A stretch of DNA of 6,383 bases from Bacillota bacterium (GTDB taxonomy: Bacteria; Bacillota_I; Bacilli_A; MOL361; Turicibacteraceae): the NCBI GenBank assembly GCA_003486705.1, contig DNGE01000019.1, forward strand, positions 1,910 to 8,292, in the 5' to 3' direction. Below are positions 4,661-6,383 of this stretch, in pieces. Each line of letters starts with the position of its first letter. Position 1 is the first letter of the stretch. Below the pieces are notes generated by a model. It was not told where the DNA came from. It did not search any database and saw only the letters and a list, made by a program, of their open reading frames with translations. The translations under genes were made by a program, and so were the position numbers.

Positions 4661-6328
4661 TTATACTTCATCTTGTAAAGCATCGTAATTCATTTCTCCT
4701 GTACGGATTTTAACTACCTTTTCAACATCATATACAAAGACTTTTCCATCCCCGACATTGCCAGTGCGTAATACGTCTTTAGCTACCGCTATAACCCTTT
4801 CAACTGGAATTTTAGAGACGGTAAGTTCTACTTTTACTTTAGGGTGTAACTGGACGTTAAGTGGGATACCGCGGTAAAAGTCTGTTGCGCCTTTTTGCAT
4901 ACCAAACCCTAAAACCTGAGTCACTGTCATGCCGGTAATTCCGATTTCTACAAGCGCTGCCTTGAGTTGCTCAAAATGACTCAAGCGTGTAATAATCACC
5001 ACATTAGACATTTTAGCATGATCATGATGAACCTTTGTTGATGGTTTAGTTTCAGTGGCTTGTTCCGTCACAGAAGGTTGAATCTCATTTGATGCGCAGT
5101 GATTTGGAACCATCATAAAATCAGCATAACTACTAATAATTCCATGTTCTTCTAAATCAAGCCCAACTAATTCTTCAGCCTCAGTTACACGCAAACCTAA
5201 TGTTTTCTTGATCACATAAAATACCGTTATCATAGTTCCACTTGCCCACAATATAACCGCAACGACCCCGATAAGTTGGATTAATAATAAATCAACGCCG
5301 CCTCCATACAACAAACCATTTTCCAAAGCAAAGACTCCAGTCAATAAGGTACCTACCGCACCACAAAAGAAATGGACACCAACGGCCCCAACAGGGTCAT
5401 CAATTTTAAGCTTTTTATCGACCCACTCAATACCAAATACAATAACAAATCCAGCAATGATACCGATAGCGGTTGCCCCAAAAGGAGATACAACATCACA
5501 ACCTGCTGTAATGGCAACAAGACCGCCCAAAGCTCCATTTAAACTCATCGAGACATCTGGTTTTTTATAACGCCACCATGTGATAATCATGGTAGTTACA
5601 ACGCCTGAGACAGCCGCTAAATTTGTTGTGATAAAAATTGAAGTGATTGCATTTAAAGATGCGTCGTCACTTGCTGCAAGCGTTGATCCGCCATTAAATC
5701 CAAACCAGGCAAACCATAAAATAAACACCCCAAGAGCCCCAAGGGTTAGATTGTGTCCAGGTATTGCATTCGGTTTTCCATCTGAATTGTACTTTCCGAT
5801 TCGAGGACCTACCATTTTTGCTCCGACTAAAGCTCCTACTCCTCCAACCAGATGAACAGCAGTTGATCCTGCAAAATCATGGAAACCTATTTGAGATAAC
5901 CAACCGCCTCCCCAAATCCAGTGACCTGAAATAGGGTATATTAATCCACTTAATATCACACTAACGATAATATAAGATATGAATTTTGTTCGTTCTGCGA
6001 CTGCCCCAGAAACGATGGTTGCCGCTGTTGCACAAAATACTGTTTGAAACATCAAGAAGCCAGCTGTTGGAATGGTGGTCGAATAATCATTTTGCACAAA
6101 TAAATCCAATCCTCCGACAAAACCATTTCCTGCATTAAACATCAATCCGAATCCAATCAACCAAAATACTAATGTTCCTAGTGAATAATCCATTAAGTTT
6201 TTCATAATGATATTCCCTGCATTTTTAGCTCGAGTGAATCCTGTCTCCACTAACGTGAACCCTGCTTGCATAAAAAAAACTAGCAAGGTTCCAATTAAAA
6301 CCCAAATCGTATCCATTACATCATACAT
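4661..6328 (-). CDS. amt: Ammonium channel (Amt) fused to a C-terminal P-II signalling domain
   Basis: A 555-residue inner-membrane protein. Residues 1-405 are a complete Amt/MEP/Rh channel with eleven expected membrane helices and no separate signal peptide. Pore residues match E. coli AmtB: W139 (W148), D151 (D160), twin histidines H159 and H319 (H168, H318), and F211 and S215 in FGFNGGS (F215, S219). The cytoplasmic tail LRVTEAEELVGLD (379-391) is typical. A polar, histidine-containing linker (about 407-439) leads to a P-II domain (440-555) that aligns without gaps to GlnB. Kept are Q478 and K497 (Q39 and K58, 2-oxoglutarate ligands), K529 and R542 (K90, R103), and R486 (R47, the pore plug in GlnK). 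Changed are Y51 to L490, R38 to M477 and R101 to K540. Normally GlnK is a separate protein encoded next to amtB; here both are one chain, and both assemble as trimers. ATG 6328 is set by GGGGAGG eight bases upstream. Confidence 0.95.
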   Translation of the reverse strand: MYDVMDTIWVLIGTLLVFFMQAGFTLVETGFTRAKNAGNIIMKNLMDYSLGTLVFWLIGFGLMFNAGNGFVGGLDLFVQNDYSTTIPTAGFLMFQTVFCATAATIVSGAVAERTKFISYIIVSVILSGLIYPISGHWIWGGGWLSQIGFHDFAGSTAVHLVGGVGALVGAKMVGPRIGKYNSDGKPNAIPGHNLTLGALGVFILWFAWFGFNGGSTLAASDDASLNAITSIFITTNLAAVSGVVTTMIITWWRYKKPDVSMSLNGALGGLVAITAGCDVVSPFGATAIGIIAGFVIVFGIEWVDKKLKIDDPVGAVGVHFFCGAVGTLLTGVFALENGLLYGGGVDLLLIQLIGVVAVILWASGTMITVFYVIKKTLGLRVTEAEELVGLDLEEHGIISSYADFMMVPNHCASNEIQPSVTEQATETKPSTKVHHDHAKMSNVVIITRLSHFEQLKAALVEIGITGMTVTQVLGFGMQKGATDFYRGIPLNVQLHPKVKVELTVSKIPVERVIAVAKDVLRTGNVGDGKVFVYDVEKVVKIRTGEMNYDALQDEV

Positions 6329-6343
6329 TCCATATTCCTCCCC
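6329..6343 (-). promoter_or_regulatory. Ribosome binding site of the amt-P-II fusion gene
   Basis: On the minus strand GGGGAGG (6343 to 6337) stands eight bases before ATG (6328-6326). Another ATG at 6333-6331 lies between them but is in a different frame and soon meets a stop. The promoter is not visible and probably lies beyond the window. Confidence 0.8.
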
Positions 6344-6357
6344 TAATTAAATGGCTA

Positions 6358-6376
6358 GTTGTTTCCCTTTAACAAC
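6358..6376. repeat. Inverted repeat in the amt upstream region
   Basis: GTTGTT (6358-6363) and AACAAC (6371-6376) are a perfect six-base inverted repeat around seven bases. On the + strand it is followed by A's, and on the minus strand T's precede it, so it is not a terminator for either direction. It could be an operator or a leader hairpin. It does not fit the 17-bp GlnR/TnrA site pattern. Confidence 0.3.
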
Positions 6377-6383
6377 AAAAAAA

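Noticed and set aside
5009..5011. An internal ATG at the first residue of the P-II domain (M440) that could yield free P-II protein.
   Set aside because: The purine-rich stretch AAAGG upstream is too far from the ATG to act as a Shine-Dalgarno sequence, so separate translation is not supported.
5580..5855. A 91-codon open frame on the + strand inside the amt gene.
   Set aside because: It lies antisense to well-conserved Amt sequence, has no ribosome binding site and no family features.
6358..6376. A GlnR/TnrA nitrogen-control box upstream of the amt fusion.
   Set aside because: The inverted repeat does not match TGTNA-N7-TNACA in spacing or in the right half.

Overview
The window is AT-rich with Shine-Dalgarno-led genes, a TTG start, intrinsic terminators and A/T-ending codons, so it looks like a low-GC Bacillota (Firmicutes) chromosome. 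A Turicibacter- or Erysipelotrichia-like gut bacterium would fit, but that is an impression from the proteins, not a demonstrated assignment. No mobile element, tRNA, rRNA or CRISPR array is visible.

Layout: bases 1-384 are non-coding and hold a T-box-like nonamer followed by a T-rich run. A divergent, solitary RnfD/NqrB-type membrane protein (385-1458, +) follows, ending in a strong terminator. Next is an AI-2E-family (UPF0118) permease (1608-2690, +). A 286-bp spacer rich in small dyads precedes a compact deoC-deoD operon (2977-4379, +), closed by a hairpin that can work in both directions. After a 281-bp convergent spacer comes an ammonium channel fused to a C-terminal P-II domain (4661-6328, -).

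How the genes relate: only deoC and deoD clearly act together. The phosphorylase releases (deoxy)ribose-1-phosphate from purine nucleosides, and the aldolase cleaves deoxyribose-5-phosphate to acetaldehyde and glyceraldehyde-3-phosphate. The mutase that would link them (deoB) is not in the window. The amt-glnB fusion puts an ammonium channel and its gatekeeper into one polypeptide. The two membrane proteins at the left end are separate transcription units with no obvious link to the rest.

The window is mostly ordinary housekeeping and accessory metabolism; I do not see a complete new system. The points most worth checking are the fused P-II domain, which keeps the pore-plug arginine but has lost the uridylylated tyrosine; the RnfD-like protein without a recognisable flavin-attachment threonine; and the cluster of repeated half-sites upstream of deoC.
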